IMG/VR virus record: IMGVR_UViG_3300044825_000491
Location: 1-41,391 of that record
DNA from: a virus
Length of the DNA stretch: 41,391 nucleotides
Reading direction: 5' to 3' (one strand)
The translations under genes were made by a program, and so were the position numbers. Positions 22,884-31,957 of this stretch are shown piece by piece. How positions within the stretch are numbered: position 1 is the stretch's first letter; the number at the start of each line of letters is the position of its first letter. The notes under the pieces are model-generated. The model was given only the letters and a program-made list of their open reading frames with translations. It searched no databases and had not been told where the DNA came from.

Positions 22884-25800
22884 GAAATCTCCCTAAAGTC
22901 ATCGCGGTCAAGATACTGGTCATAGAAATCGGCAAACCCAATATCTTTCTGCCTCATCTCAAACGCCGCAGCGTAACCAAGTTCCTTAATGGCCCGCCTA
23001 CGGTCAGGATCTTTTGTTTCCGAAAGTATGCCAGCCAACTGATCCCGCATAGCAAGATAGTCGGCAAGCATTGACATTGTTTTGTCTTCATTGATAAGTT
23101 CCGCGTTGTCCACCAAAATACGTGCACCCTGGATAAACAACGGCAACTTGTCAGAGTAATTTTCTCGCTCGATACGCCAACCCTCAAAACGTGCACCGAT
23201 CTCACGTTCAGCATCTTTAAGAAGATCCTTCAGGGGCTTTGCCTTATCCGCCTCTAGGCTGGAATATCCACGACGGATTGCCTCATCTTCAAGGTAATCC
23301 TTAATCTTCCAGTATTCGCGCCACCCATCCGCAACCTCGTTATTGTAAACAAGTTCACTCGGCGTCAATTTCCTGCGAATCTGAACCTGACCTGGACCAA
23401 GGCGCTTTGCAGCAAACTCGCCATAGACGGCATATGACCAAGGCTCATCAAAAGAACCCATGTTCCCAAACATGCCAACAAGTTCAGGATTCAACTCGTA
23501 TAACTTGTTAACAAGTTCAGGGTTCTTTGTTATGCGTTGCCAAGATTCCAAGTTGGGTCGCAACTTTGTTTCGGTCAAAGAACCGGAACGGGTAATGGCA
23601 AGAAGTGCGTCACCAAAGTCAGGAAACTTATCCTGAAACGCCTTAATCTTTTGGTTGTACGTTAGCGACTCGTCATCAAGAAGTTTATTCCAGAAATCGC
23701 GCTGTGGCTGATATGGTGAACTGATGGTTCCCTGGAACGCCATGAAACCAGCAGCACCAATCTGCCAAGTCCAGTAACGTTCGGCCTTCTTTTGAATCCG
23801 CTTCATATCGGAATCTGTTATTGCGCGACCATCCAACTGCGCCTTAATGTACTCATCCTCAATGATCTGATTGTACGTTGTCAGATAAGCATTATCGGAA
23901 TCAGTTCCATTCCACATCTGCTTCAACCTGCGACCAAGCGTAGGTATTGCAGCCTCAATCAAATCAAGATTGGGGTTAGCAGACGGAACAATCTGGGCAT
24001 ACATTTCGTCACCCAGGGCATTCCGAAGAACTTCTGCGTCTTCTGGTTTTCCGCGAAGGAACAGGGCGGTCGGTATACCGACAGCGGGACCGATCCCAGC
24101 AAACCACCATTCAGCACCAGGAAGCGCAACATTGAAAGTCTGCTGACGGTATCGCATTTCCTGACCAGGAAGGAACCTGTTGAATGGGCCAAAATCTTTT
24201 TCCACAAAGCGAGCAACAACTTCTGGCATCATGATGAAGTGACCCTCATCACGTAGCATATTGCTTCGCTCAACTGGTTCGCCGTACTCATTAAACACAA
24301 GACCAAGATTGTTGGGGATATTCCAGAAAATGTTTCCGTACCCAGCAATAGCGGGGTTATCCCAAACAATCTTGCCCCAAGTGCGGATGCTGTTTTCCCA
24401 CGCCGGGAAGAATGGGGACACAAAGCGAAGCATCGTTGCCGCATTCGACAAGCGATCAATCGTGTACATTGTTTCCCGCGTAGCCTTCAACGCTGCACGA
24501 TGTGCGCTCTTACTTATGCGATTTTGCACTAGAGGTATCGTGATATCAATACCATTGTCAAGTGCATTGTTGTAAAGCCTACGCTGCTCAGTGTCAAAAA
24601 TCTCTGCATAGAAAGGATGGCGAAGCATTTTGTTTTCTGGTATTGTTCCAAGAATGTTCATGGCCGCGTTAGTGAAACTATCGACCTTGCCCTTGGCCTT
24701 CATGAAAACATTCGCGCTGGAAATACCATCTTGGATTCGACCAGGAATAGCCGGAAGATCCATGCCCTTAAACCCGGCAGCAACCTCTGCTGGCGTCAAC
24801 TCGTGGTCAAGGGCCAACTGGCGAAGGCCGGTATCCGCTGGCATTTCATTGTTTAGGCGACGCACCACATTCTCAATGTATGCGTCAACATCCTGCTCGC
24901 TACGAAGAGGACGATCCTTAGTTGACAGTTGTTTCCTGTAGTTTTTTCCGGCTGGAGACATAAGGAAAGCCTTAATGTCTTCAATCGGTCGATCCTCCAG
25001 AATCATCTTACCAACAGGATCTGTGCGATACCGGCGATTAATTCTCAAAGCAAACTCGTCAAAGTAAGTTTGCATTTCTTCCGGCTTCAACTTCTTCGGA
25101 TCAAGGGTCTTAAAATCGGCAGACGCTTCCAGTGCCGCTATACGGCGACCGACAGCGGCGTCAAACGTCATGTACGTTGTGCGGTCTGCGGACGACGCAA
25201 GAAGGGCAATAGCACCATCTTGACCCTGAAACGCACCCGGCATCTCCATGCCATCTCGCATAATGTTTGCCCTGCGGCCAGTTATTTTACGCTTTGACGC
25301 TGCCTCACGAGCAAGTTTGGTTGCTGCCAGCACTTTAGCACTAATGTCATCAATCTCTTTTAGGATTGAATCTTCAACGCTAATAATATCAGCCAACTCT
25401 GGCTGTGCAGGATCGTACTTTTCGGTGCGAACTTTGTCGTACTTCCTGCTAATTTTGTTGTACTCCTTCTGCAAGGAGTCAACCTCTGTCTGAACATTTC
25501 TTGGAAGGGCCGTGCTTCCAGGTATCGCGTTAGCGTCACGAAGAACACGGATCCTATCCTGGATGTCCTGCATCTTGTCCTGCAGTTTTTGCATCTCAGG
25601 AAAACCAGCATTGGTTCTGGTTTCTTCTATAATGAGTCTGGCGTCAGCAAGATTTTGGTAGGCATCCATGAGTCTACGTTCTTCTGCACGCATACTCTTA
25701 GTGCCACGACGAGCCTTTGCGTAATAAACAGCATTAGCCGGTAGGCGAAGCCAAGCCTCGGGATTTGACGCAATCAGGCCAAGCGTTGCAAAGGCACGCA

Positions 25801-27859
25801 TAGAACCTTCAATTATGTTACGTTGCGTGTAACCAAGGCGCAGAAGAACACTGACTTTCCACAGGCTATTCAGGTAATCCGCACCAACAACAAGATCGTC
25901 CTTGCCGCGAAGCCAACTGTTCCGCTTAATGACGTTACGAAACTCTTTAACATCAAGAAGTGGTGCAACTTGATCTAACTCGCCATAAAAGTCGGGAACT
26001 TTTACTTGCTTGCCAGTGTCTGGGTCAACATAAAAGTTTGTCTCACTCTTGGCTATGTTCTCCAGTGCCGCACCGCGACGACGGACATAGCCGTTGTAAA
26101 GTTTCCTAGCCACCTTGGTCGAAAGGCCAGCCTCTTCCGCAATAATAGAAGCAATACGGGCCTCTGCTGCGGCAAGAACATTCTTTCTGGCGGTAACCGT
26201 ACGAGCCATAGCAAAATCATTCAAGATCATCGCTGACTCTTGCTGATTCAAAGGTGACTTAGTTAGCCAAGCAGTAACCTCATTAAGGGACTGTGCACCG
26301 TCGGCACCATCCTTTAGATTTACGATACCATTTGGCGTGCCCTTGCCAAGCCAACGGATAACTTCTAGCGGACGTGAACCCGCAATACCTTCAATGGTAT
26401 CGTACACCAAATTACCACGAGAAGAACTTGATGTTGTTACTGGAACGCGCTTGAAAGCGTTGTTCTCAAACTGTGCGCGATTAGCGCCAGTTCTCCATGC
26501 ACTAGCCGCACGAACACTCATCGGGCTAACTGTGGAACCTGCACGCATAATCATCTGACCAGAAGTAACCAATTCGGGATACTTTGACAGCATTTCGTAA
26601 ACCCTGCCGTCACCAAGTTTCAACTGGTCTTCGGTTAGTTTTATGCCAGCGGTTGCGGCATCGTAGAGGTTCTCACCAACTGGTGCCATTGTGTCGACGC
26701 TAATTGCATTCGCTGCCGCCTCATAAAACTCGTCACTTTGTTGACGAAGTTGCGCCCAAGAAGCGGGATCCCCAGCCATAGCGCCAATAAGATACGATGC
26801 GGTAATTGGATCCTCAACGCTTGTAGCACCAAGCAGAGCGCGAGTGTCTCGTGCATTTGTTGAAGACTTTACCCAAGGATGGTTTACAAGTTCATCGGCG
26901 TTCTTCTCTAAAACCTCAATCAGGTACTCGCCCTGTGCGTTAATTCTTCCACTTGACCTGGCACCTTCAATTCCAAGTTCTTGGATTGCTTTTGCCTGAT
27001 CATCAATGGTGGAGGCGAAATCTCTGATCTGTGTGGTTGTGCGAAGAGCCTTATTTGTTACTCCGCCAAACTCACCAACTTTGGTTCCAAAGCGAATAAG
27101 GTTGCTGACCTTTCCGCCAATAATCGTCGGGTCTGCGGAAACAAGCCATACCGCATCGGCAAAGCCAGAACTAATCTGGCCCATTCCGCCAGACTCAAAC
27201 GCTGCCTTGCGATCCTCCTCGCTAAGAATATCAAACTCTTTGCTGTAAAGAATATTTGCTGGATCCTGTTGCTGTCCAACCGCGTTTGTGATTGCGAAAG
27301 GAAGAGCGGTTGAAACGTTAATCAACCACCCGGTAGTGCCAGAACGGGCATTGATGGCTGCGTTTGCCGCAACAACCTGACCAAGACTAATGTTTTGTGC
27401 CTGTTCCCAGTCAAGTGTTTGGGTACCACCGGGAAGGAAAGACATGAGAGCAGCCCCGAGATGGTTCATCTGCTCACTGCCCCAGTTCATGACATTAATG
27501 GCAGTCTCTGCGGCAGACAGTGGTGCACCGATAGCAGTACCCACGGTCTTCTGGTAAATGGGGATGTTGCTCATCCAGCCAGAAGTTCCACGAAGCAAAC
27601 CGCCCATGTCATCTGGGACAATGTTGTCCATGACATTAAAGAAACCACTAATCAGCGAGCCGTCAGTGGCCTCTTGCGGAAGTTCATCCTCAATCTTTGG
27701 AACATCTGGACGATCTACTGGATAGTCTTGCCCAAACCTTCTTGGATCAATCCCGGTGCCAGACTTATTGTTTGCTGCGGGAGGCCGGTTCTTTGGGGAG
27801 TAGTTCAATACGGCTTGCCCGAAAGCATCAGGATCAAACTTTACTTTTCCATTAGCCAT
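22880..27859 (-). CDS. Very large virion/ejection-type protein, 1,659 aa
   Basis: The largest gene, 12% of the genome. I chose the ATG at 27859 (overlapping the previous TGA). The disordered N-terminus (ANGKVKFDPDAFGQ) contains FGQDYPVDRPDV. The middle has a long coiled coil (about 770-880: EERRLMDAYQNLADARLIIEE, QDKMQDIQDRIRVLRD). The C-terminal third is hydrophobic and Trp-rich (RFVSPFFPAWENSIRTWGKIVW, EWWFAGIGPAVGIPTALFL, RYWTWQIGAAGFMAF), suiting membrane passage. This suggests a T7 gp16-like DNA-ejection protein. I saw no polymerase or transglycosylase motif. Confidence 0.55.
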   Translation of the reverse strand: MANGKVKFDPDAFGQAVLNYSPKNRPPAANNKSGTGIDPRRFGQDYPVDRPDVPKIEDELPQEATDGSLISGFFNVMDNIVPDDMGGLLRGTSGWMSNIPIYQKTVGTAIGAPLSAAETAINVMNWGSEQMNHLGAALMSFLPGGTQTLDWEQAQNISLGQVVAANAAINARSGTTGWLINVSTALPFAITNAVGQQQDPANILYSKEFDILSEEDRKAAFESGGMGQISSGFADAVWLVSADPTIIGGKVSNLIRFGTKVGEFGGVTNKALRTTTQIRDFASTIDDQAKAIQELGIEGARSSGRINAQGEYLIEVLEKNADELVNHPWVKSSTNARDTRALLGATSVEDPITASYLIGAMAGDPASWAQLRQQSDEFYEAAANAISVDTMAPVGENLYDAATAGIKLTEDQLKLGDGRVYEMLSKYPELVTSGQMIMRAGSTVSPMSVRAASAWRTGANRAQFENNAFKRVPVTTSSSSRGNLVYDTIEGIAGSRPLEVIRWLGKGTPNGIVNLKDGADGAQSLNEVTAWLTKSPLNQQESAMILNDFAMARTVTARKNVLAAAEARIASIIAEEAGLSTKVARKLYNGYVRRRGAALENIAKSETNFYVDPDTGKQVKVPDFYGELDQVAPLLDVKEFRNVIKRNSWLRGKDDLVVGADYLNSLWKVSVLLRLGYTQRNIIEGSMRAFATLGLIASNPEAWLRLPANAVYYAKARRGTKSMRAEERRLMDAYQNLADARLIIEETRTNAGFPEMQKLQDKMQDIQDRIRVLRDANAIPGSTALPRNVQTEVDSLQKEYNKISRKYDKVRTEKYDPAQPELADIISVEDSILKEIDDISAKVLAATKLAREAASKRKITGRRANIMRDGMEMPGAFQGQDGAIALLASSADRTTYMTFDAAVGRRIAALEASADFKTLDPKKLKPEEMQTYFDEFALRINRRYRTDPVGKMILEDRPIEDIKAFLMSPAGKNYRKQLSTKDRPLRSEQDVDAYIENVVRRLNNEMPADTGLRQLALDHELTPAEVAAGFKGMDLPAIPGRIQDGISSANVFMKAKGKVDSFTNAAMNILGTIPENKMLRHPFYAEIFDTEQRRLYNNALDNGIDITIPLVQNRISKSAHRAALKATRETMYTIDRLSNAATMLRFVSPFFPAWENSIRTWGKIVWDNPAIAGYGNIFWNIPNNLGLVFNEYGEPVERSNMLRDEGHFIMMPEVVARFVEKDFGPFNRFLPGQEMRYRQQTFNVALPGAEWWFAGIGPAVGIPTALFLRGKPEDAEVLRNALGDEMYAQIVPSANPNLDLIEAAIPTLGRRLKQMWNGTDSDNAYLTTYNQIIEDEYIKAQLDGRAITDSDMKRIQKKAERYWTWQIGAAGFMAFQGTISSPYQPQRDFWNKLLDDESLTYNQKIKAFQDKFPDFGDALLAITRSGSLTETKLRPNLESWQRITKNPELVNKLYELNPELVGMFGNMGSFDEPWSYAVYGEFAAKRLGPGQVQIRRKLTPSELVYNNEVADGWREYWKIKDYLEDEAIRRGYSSLEADKAKPLKDLLKDAEREIGARFEGWRIERENYSDKLPLFIQGARILVDNAELINEDKTMSMLADYLAMRDQLAGILSETKDPDRRRAIKELGYAAAFEMRQKDIGFADFYDQYLDRDDFREIS

Positions 27860-28014
27860 CACAGACCACCAGCGGGTCGAGTGATAGCGTCAAGAAAGTC
27901 TTCAAGGTCAGAGTCATTTTGCCAGTTGACCATAGACAAACCCCAAACAAGGCCCACATCTTGCGTACCAAGTTTGCTAACAATAGTATCTACGTTATCC
28001 ACAAAACGTGGCAC
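27859..28014 (-). CDS. Small hypothetical protein, 51 aa
   Basis: GTG start sharing bases with the previous TAG (TAGTG), with GGTGGAG upstream; the stop overlaps the ATG of the 1,659-residue gene. Sequence MPRFVDNVDTIVSKLGTQDV then LVWGLSMVNWQNDSDLEDFLDAI. It may be a chaperone-like partner of the large protein, but this is only position. Confidence 0.6.
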   Translation of the reverse strand: MPRFVDNVDTIVSKLGTQDVGLVWGLSMVNWQNDSDLEDFLDAITRPAGGL

Positions 28015-28484
28015 TAAACTCCACCCTGCGCGTTACGTAGATGACGTACAAACCTCTTAAAGCCATCAGGAATATTTGGATCCTGTGCCATAACCATTAA
28101 GTCAGGCATGTACCTAGAAAGAAGTTGTGCATCATTCTGTGCAATATTAAGTCTACCAGGTGACGTTTGGGGACCCTCACCTGGACCAAAGGGCGCACCA
28201 GCCGTAACTGGTTCATCCGGTCGTTCGGTCGGGGCAAACAGTGGAGTAGGACCACCACCACGACCGGCCTTTGGGCGAGGTGCGCGGGCAGTCGTCTGAC
28301 CGGCAGCCGACATCGGTGCGGCAGCCTGCATCGTGTTAAACTCCGCATTCTCGCCATACGGCATACCCGTCATGTTTGCGAGAGTCTGCTGCGGGCCACC
28401 ATCCGTGCGCTGCGACAACTGACCAGGACCAGAAACAGGTGCCGGGTTACGGGGAGTACGCTTACCACCCTGACCGTTAGCCAT
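28014..28484 (-). CDS. Pro/Gly-rich virion-region protein
   Basis: 156 residues from the ATG at 28484. The first 110 residues are disordered and rich in Pro, Gly, Ala and Arg (PRPKAGRGGGPTPLFAPTERP); the C-terminal 45 (NDAQLLSRYMPDLMVMAQDPNIP DGFKRFVRHL) form helices. Such tails bind partner proteins. No family recognised. It overlaps the upstream gene by 8 bp. Confidence 0.6.
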   Translation of the reverse strand: MANGQGGKRTPRNPAPVSGPGQLSQRTDGGPQQTLANMTGMPYGENAEFNTMQAAAPMSAAGQTTARAPRPKAGRGGGPTPLFAPTERPDEPVTAGAPFGPGEGPQTSPGRLNIAQNDAQLLSRYMPDLMVMAQDPNIPDGFKRFVRHLRNAQGGV

Positions 28485-28749
28485 TATCCTCATCCTCCAC
28501 ATAGACGATACGCGGGTCCACAAGTTCCTTCTCAGGAACCGGACCAAACTCGTCCTCATCGTCGTCGTCGTCGCCAAACACGCCATACTGCGAGAGAGTC
28601 ATCATCGACTGGTCCAGCAGTTTGCTCATGCGCGTGATCATGTCGTCCGCAACATCAGGCGACCACGACACTCCTTGTGCCACGATAGCCAGATGCAGGT
28701 CAAGGTAGGCAACATGCACACTCATATCCCTAGCCGGAATCTTCATCAT
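28477..28749 (-). CDS. Acidic small protein, 90 aa
   Basis: A helical N-terminus (MSVHVAYLDLHLAIVAQGV; VADDMITRMSKLLDQSMMTLSQYG) and a very acidic middle (FGDDDDDEDEFG). Good purine-rich leader (AGGGATAGGGGCAGC). Unknown function; the acidic cluster could bind the basic proteins encoded next door. Confidence 0.6.
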   Translation of the reverse strand: MMKIPARDMSVHVAYLDLHLAIVAQGVSWSPDVADDMITRMSKLLDQSMMTLSQYGVFGDDDDDEDEFGPVPEKELVDPRIVYVEDEDNG

Positions 28750-28767
28750 GCTGCCCCTATCCCTAAA

Positions 28768-28905
28768 CTACTTGCTGCCCTTGGTTCCCTTGGTGTGAAC
28801 ACCCTGCTTGATCATGTCCGCGTTGGACGACTTGCTGCCTGCTGCACCCTTAATCGGGGCGGAGACATGCGGCTTTCCGTGCGTTCCCTTGTTGGGCTGC
28901 GCCAT
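28768..28905 (-). CDS. Tiny Lys/Gly-rich protein, 45 aa
   Basis: ATG at 28905 with GGAG 6 nt upstream. Low-complexity basic peptide (MAQPNKGTHGKPHVSAPIKG ... HTKGTKGSK). First member, from the capsid side, of a run of eight tiny basic or low-complexity genes before the portal. Confidence 0.6.
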   Translation of the reverse strand: MAQPNKGTHGKPHVSAPIKGAAGSKSSNADMIKQGVHTKGTKGSK

Positions 28906-28915
28906 TACTGCTCCT

Positions 28916-29182
28916 CTACCATTTGACTTTATCAGCCCAATACGCGGCTGACATTTTACCTTTTTGAATGTTCTTAGCGTGACGTGCCTTGAATGATGCC
29001 TGCCGCTTCGTTGGCTGCCTGTCACCAGTGACACCCTGCTGCCCGAAACGGATCGTCTTAACCTGCGAACCCTCCTTAGCCACAACAACATGCGACTTAG
29101 TGGGGTGATTTGGTGTGCGCTTCGGCTTGTTGTAGCCAGACACACCGGCACGCTTCAAACGCGGGTCAGGCTTACTTGCCAT
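28916..29182 (-). CDS. Basic conserved-type phage protein, 88 aa
   Basis: Sequence MASKPDPRLKRAGVSGYNKPKRTPNHPTKSH then VVVAKEGSQVKTIRFGQQGV and RQASFKARHAKNIQKGKMSAAYWADKVKW. The KTIRFGQQG...RRxSFxARH...AxYW pattern is one I recognise from small DUF proteins in marine and freshwater phages near portal genes. It is strongly basic, so DNA contact in the capsid is plausible. The start overlaps the previous gene by 11 bp. Confidence 0.65.
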   Translation of the reverse strand: MASKPDPRLKRAGVSGYNKPKRTPNHPTKSHVVVAKEGSQVKTIRFGQQGVTGDRQPTKRQASFKARHAKNIQKGKMSAAYWADKVKW

Positions 29183-29363
29183 TATGCGGCCTCTTCTTGT
29201 GATACGCCTTACTAGCCTTAATAGCCTCTTGCTTCGACTTCGCACCAGACTGCTTAGTCACGTTGATACGGCCACCCTTACCCTTAGGATGCTCTACAAC
29301 GTAGTCACCGGACTTGTTCTTCTTGAACGTGTGCTTAACCCCGGTGATCTTCCTAACGGCCAC
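29172..29363 (-). CDS. Lys-rich small protein, 63 aa
   Basis: GTG start. MAVRKITGVKHTFKKNKSG, then YVVEHPKGKGGRINVTKQSG and KQEAIKASKAYHKK. Beta-strand pairs with a basic helical tail. Overlaps both neighbours by 10-11 bp, so it is coupled to them. Unknown function, virion or packaging role inferred from context. Confidence 0.6.
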   Translation of the reverse strand: MAVRKITGVKHTFKKNKSGDYVVEHPKGKGGRINVTKQSGAKSKQEAIKASKAYHKKRPHNGK

Positions 29364-29511
29364 GAGCAGCCCTCATGTTATCTACAAGGTTCGGGTACTT
29401 ACGTCCAGCCTTCTTCGCTGCAGCCTTAGCCTTAGCCTTCTGAGCGGGCGATAGCGGGGTAGACTTCTTCTTCGGGTTGGGCTTCTCCCACACCGGCTTC
29501 TTACTTGCCAC
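29353..29511 (-). CDS. Lys/Ala-rich small protein, 52 aa
   Basis: GTG start inside the end of the gene at 29501. MASKKPVWEKPNPKKKSTPL, then SPAQKAKAKAAAKKAGRKY and PNLVDNMRAARGR. Histone-tail-like composition: about one quarter Lys. Too short for the usual 60-residue cut-off, but the spacing and overlaps are regular. Confidence 0.6.
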   Translation of the reverse strand: MASKKPVWEKPNPKKKSTPLSPAQKAKAKAAAKKAGRKYPNLVDNMRAARGR

Positions 29512-29671
29512 GCTTCTTCGCCTTCTTCTTGGCCATGCCAGCCTCAGACATTGCGATAGCGACAGCCTGCTTGCGGGACTTCACGACCGGACCCTTCTTG
29601 CCGGAGTGCAGTGTGCCTTCCTTGAACTCCCGCATAACCTTGCGGACTTTCGCCTGCTTTTTAGCGGCCAC
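29501..29671 (-). CDS. DUF6496-like protein, 56 aa
   Basis: GTG start. The core KVRKVMREFKEGTLHSGKKG then VVKSRKQAVAIAMSEAG matches the family pattern 'KVMxEFKxGxLxSG...RKQAIAIALSEA' that I know as DUF6496. The family is found in many phages and bacteria; its function is unknown. The tail is poly-basic (KKKAKKRGK). Confidence 0.7.
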   Translation of the reverse strand: MAAKKQAKVRKVMREFKEGTLHSGKKGPVVKSRKQAVAIAMSEAGMAKKKAKKRGK

Positions 29672-29825
29672 GACTTTTACCTTTCGGCTTGTTTTGGGGA
29701 TTAGGTTTACCCCAAAGGCCAGCGAGATACTTCTCGTAATCAGCCGTACTCATAAACGGCTTCCCACCGCTAGGTTTCGGCTTTGGCTTGGGCTTCGGGT
29801 TACCCTTGGACATTTTACCAGGCAT
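29661..29825 (-). CDS. Lys/Pro-rich small protein, 54 aa
   Basis: MPGKMSKGNPKPKPKPKPSG has a KP repeat, followed by a short ordered segment (MSTADYEKYLAGLWG) and another basic tail. The ATG shares bases with the previous TAA (TAATG). Possibly a tether. No family. Confidence 0.6.
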   Translation of the reverse strand: MPGKMSKGNPKPKPKPKPSGGKPFMSTADYEKYLAGLWGKPNPQNKPKGKSRGR

Positions 29826-29962
29826 TACTGGTCCTTTGACGGCTTCGCCAGGGGCGACACGGTAGTCTTAACGTTTGGCATTACGGAAGAATCCTCGGGA
29901 TGGTTACCTTCCCCACCGGCCTTACCAGTGGGGTCCATCCAGCAGCCACACGAGATACACAT
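29825..29962 (-). CDS. Small Cys-containing protein, 45 aa
   Basis: MCISCGCWMDPTGKAGGEGN then a polar tail. C2, C5 and C7 form a tight cluster that could bind metal or be lipid/redox active. TAATG overlap with the next gene. Confidence 0.55.
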   Translation of the reverse strand: MCISCGCWMDPTGKAGGEGNHPEDSSVMPNVKTTVSPLAKPSKDQ

Positions 29963-29964
29963 AG

Positions 29965-30066
29965 TTACTTCTTCTTCTTCTTGGCGGCAGCCTTCTTGAC
30001 GGCCTTCTTCGGCATTTCCTTCATCATCGGCTTCATCGACTTGCCAGCCTTCTTACCGTACATCAT
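29965..30066 (-). CDS. Poly-Lys tiny protein, 33 aa
   Basis: MMYGKKAGKSMKPMMKEMPK then KAVKKAAAKKKKK, starting with AGGAG 5 nt upstream and 7 bp after the portal stop. Protamine-like composition with five Met. The first gene after the portal. Confidence 0.58.
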   Translation of the reverse strand: MMYGKKAGKSMKPMMKEMPKKAVKKAAAKKKKK

Positions 30067-30073
30067 GCTGCTC

Positions 30074-31948
30074 CTAGATAGGTAGGCGGCGAGAAATACC
30101 CGCCGATAACTGGGGCTGACCACCAGCACCCAAAGATGCCATAAGCATCTGCAAATCGGGGCGACCACCAGCAGCCATGCCAGCCTGACCAGCGGCCACG
30201 CCACGCAGAAGACCACTAGACGACAAGCCCTCTAGGTTTTCACCTGGACCACCGGGGGGAGCCTCACCAGGGGTGCCGACCATCCCTGCGGCTTCCGCAC
30301 CTAGGGACTCAACCCCCGGCGGTACAGGCATCTCCTCAGGCATAAACGCCTCAGACACAACCTCTTCAATAGGTTTGCCCTTTTGACGGCCAAGGATAAT
30401 CGCGGACAGGCGTGACAGAATCTCGCCAGGGTCTTGACCCGCTTGTGCGAGAACGGGAATAGCCTGGGCGTACCCGGCTACAGCCTGCTTCAATGCGTCG
30501 CGCATCTCTTCGATATCGACGCGCTGCTCCTCCTCGGATGCGTTCAAGGCGAATGGCATTTGTCGCCTGAGGAAGTCGCGCGAAATCAGGCGGTCACCGC
30601 GAGCCTGCAAACCAAACACCAGTGCACGGTTCGGGTCCAAACCGGCCATGAGGCCATACTGGACATCAACCGTGTGGTCGCCCTTGATATCAGTATCGGG
30701 GCGGTAACGGATCTCGTACGGTGTGCCGTCAGCGTTTCCACGCAACGTCTTTGTCTCGCTGCCGAAAAGTGCTTCGTCAACGAGGAAAGCCTTACGCACC
30801 AGGTTCTGCAACGTCTTAGCGAACATTGCCTGACCCGTGCGGATCTGGGTATCGAACCCGGACATGAGGGACTGCACGCCACGGCCAGTAACGATACTGC
30901 CCTCAACCTCGCCAGTCCTAGCGTTCGGGTAGCGGGAGCCCTGACGCAACTCCTGGTCAAGGAGCCCCTGCTGGGCGAACGCGGCCTGCGGAACCTCAAT
31001 CGGTACGCGGCGCACACGCTCACCATTAGCGGTACGGATAACAGCATCCGGCCCTAGGGAAAGTTCCTGCGCGTCAGGCGGAAGCACGATAGGTGCCTGC
31101 ACGCTCTTGGTTGCCGCCTCCAGTGACAGGAGAGCGAAACGTGCCTTGGCGACCTGCACCGCGAGAACGTCATCAAACTGCCCGTGCGACTGTGTATCGA
31201 CACCGGGGCGTTGTGTCCACTCAATCAGGCATTCCCCGATTGGGTTCTTTACCTGCTCCAGAATGATACCGTTGCGGGTCGGCAGGAACAGCATGTCCAC
31301 GTCACGGTCGTGGTAGCGGACAACCTCAATCAACTCCAGCCCAGTGGAGGACTGTCGGATGATTGACTCTGCGTGCGGGTACATGGCGACAAGTTCGTCA
31401 CGGTTCTTGTAGAACGAGAAGAACCCAGCCTTGCAGAAACCCCAACGGTCAAACACGGGGTATGCGCCCACGGAATCCATGAACGTGATGCGCGGCATAC
31501 GGTCGTCGGCGTCAATCTCAATCATCGCCGGGACGAAACCGTACGTGAAATACCTGTCCGTCGCGGTGTACATTTGACGCTGCAGGTCAGAGAAGTCAAT
31601 GTAGCCGTTCACGATCCTGGTGCGCTTCTCAGCGAACCGGCGACCAGAATCCGTGATCATCTTGGATGATGCACAGTTGAACGCGGGCAGCGGGGCAAGC
31701 ACCTCAGCGAGGTCACGGGCCGCGACATCGACCATGTTCGCCACGATGCCCTGATCGAACGGGCCGTCAGGGAACAGGTCAGGGTACACGTCCCTCATGC
31801 GGCCTTGGCGGACAGCAAGAACCTGCTGCATCTTGCCGTCACGTTCAGCGAACTGTGCCTTGATGCGGTTGTAGTGTGCGCTCACATCGCGGATACGCGC
31901 ATTGGTTGGTTCACCAATCGCCGTAATGTCGCCGTAATTGATACTCAA
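30074..31948 (-). CDS. Portal protein
   Basis: 624 residues, TTG start with AGGAG upstream, 9 bp after the terminase stop. The sequence fits long podovirus-type portals: N-terminal helices (ARIRDVSAHYNRIKAQFAERDGK), a wing (RMPRITFMDSVGAYPVFDRWG), a stem-like DQELRQGSRYPNARTG region, and a crown-like C-terminus rich in Gly/Pro (PPGGPGENLEGLSSSG). A dodecamer of this protein would form the packaging vertex and hold the adaptor. Identification rests on gene order as well as layout. Confidence 0.78.
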   Translation of the reverse strand: MSINYGDITAIGEPTNARIRDVSAHYNRIKAQFAERDGKMQQVLAVRQGRMRDVYPDLFPDGPFDQGIVANMVDVAARDLAEVLAPLPAFNCASSKMITDSGRRFAEKRTRIVNGYIDFSDLQRQMYTATDRYFTYGFVPAMIEIDADDRMPRITFMDSVGAYPVFDRWGFCKAGFFSFYKNRDELVAMYPHAESIIRQSSTGLELIEVVRYHDRDVDMLFLPTRNGIILEQVKNPIGECLIEWTQRPGVDTQSHGQFDDVLAVQVAKARFALLSLEAATKSVQAPIVLPPDAQELSLGPDAVIRTANGERVRRVPIEVPQAAFAQQGLLDQELRQGSRYPNARTGEVEGSIVTGRGVQSLMSGFDTQIRTGQAMFAKTLQNLVRKAFLVDEALFGSETKTLRGNADGTPYEIRYRPDTDIKGDHTVDVQYGLMAGLDPNRALVFGLQARGDRLISRDFLRRQMPFALNASEEEQRVDIEEMRDALKQAVAGYAQAIPVLAQAGQDPGEILSRLSAIILGRQKGKPIEEVVSEAFMPEEMPVPPGVESLGAEAAGMVGTPGEAPPGGPGENLEGLSSSGLLRGVAAGQAGMAAGGRPDLQMLMASLGAGGQPQLSAGISRRLPI

Positions 31949-31957
31949 ACGCTTCTC

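Noticed and set aside
27995-28003. Perfect DnaA box TTATCCACA
   Set aside because: Single copy inside a coding gene with no repeats or A/T-rich flank; likely chance.
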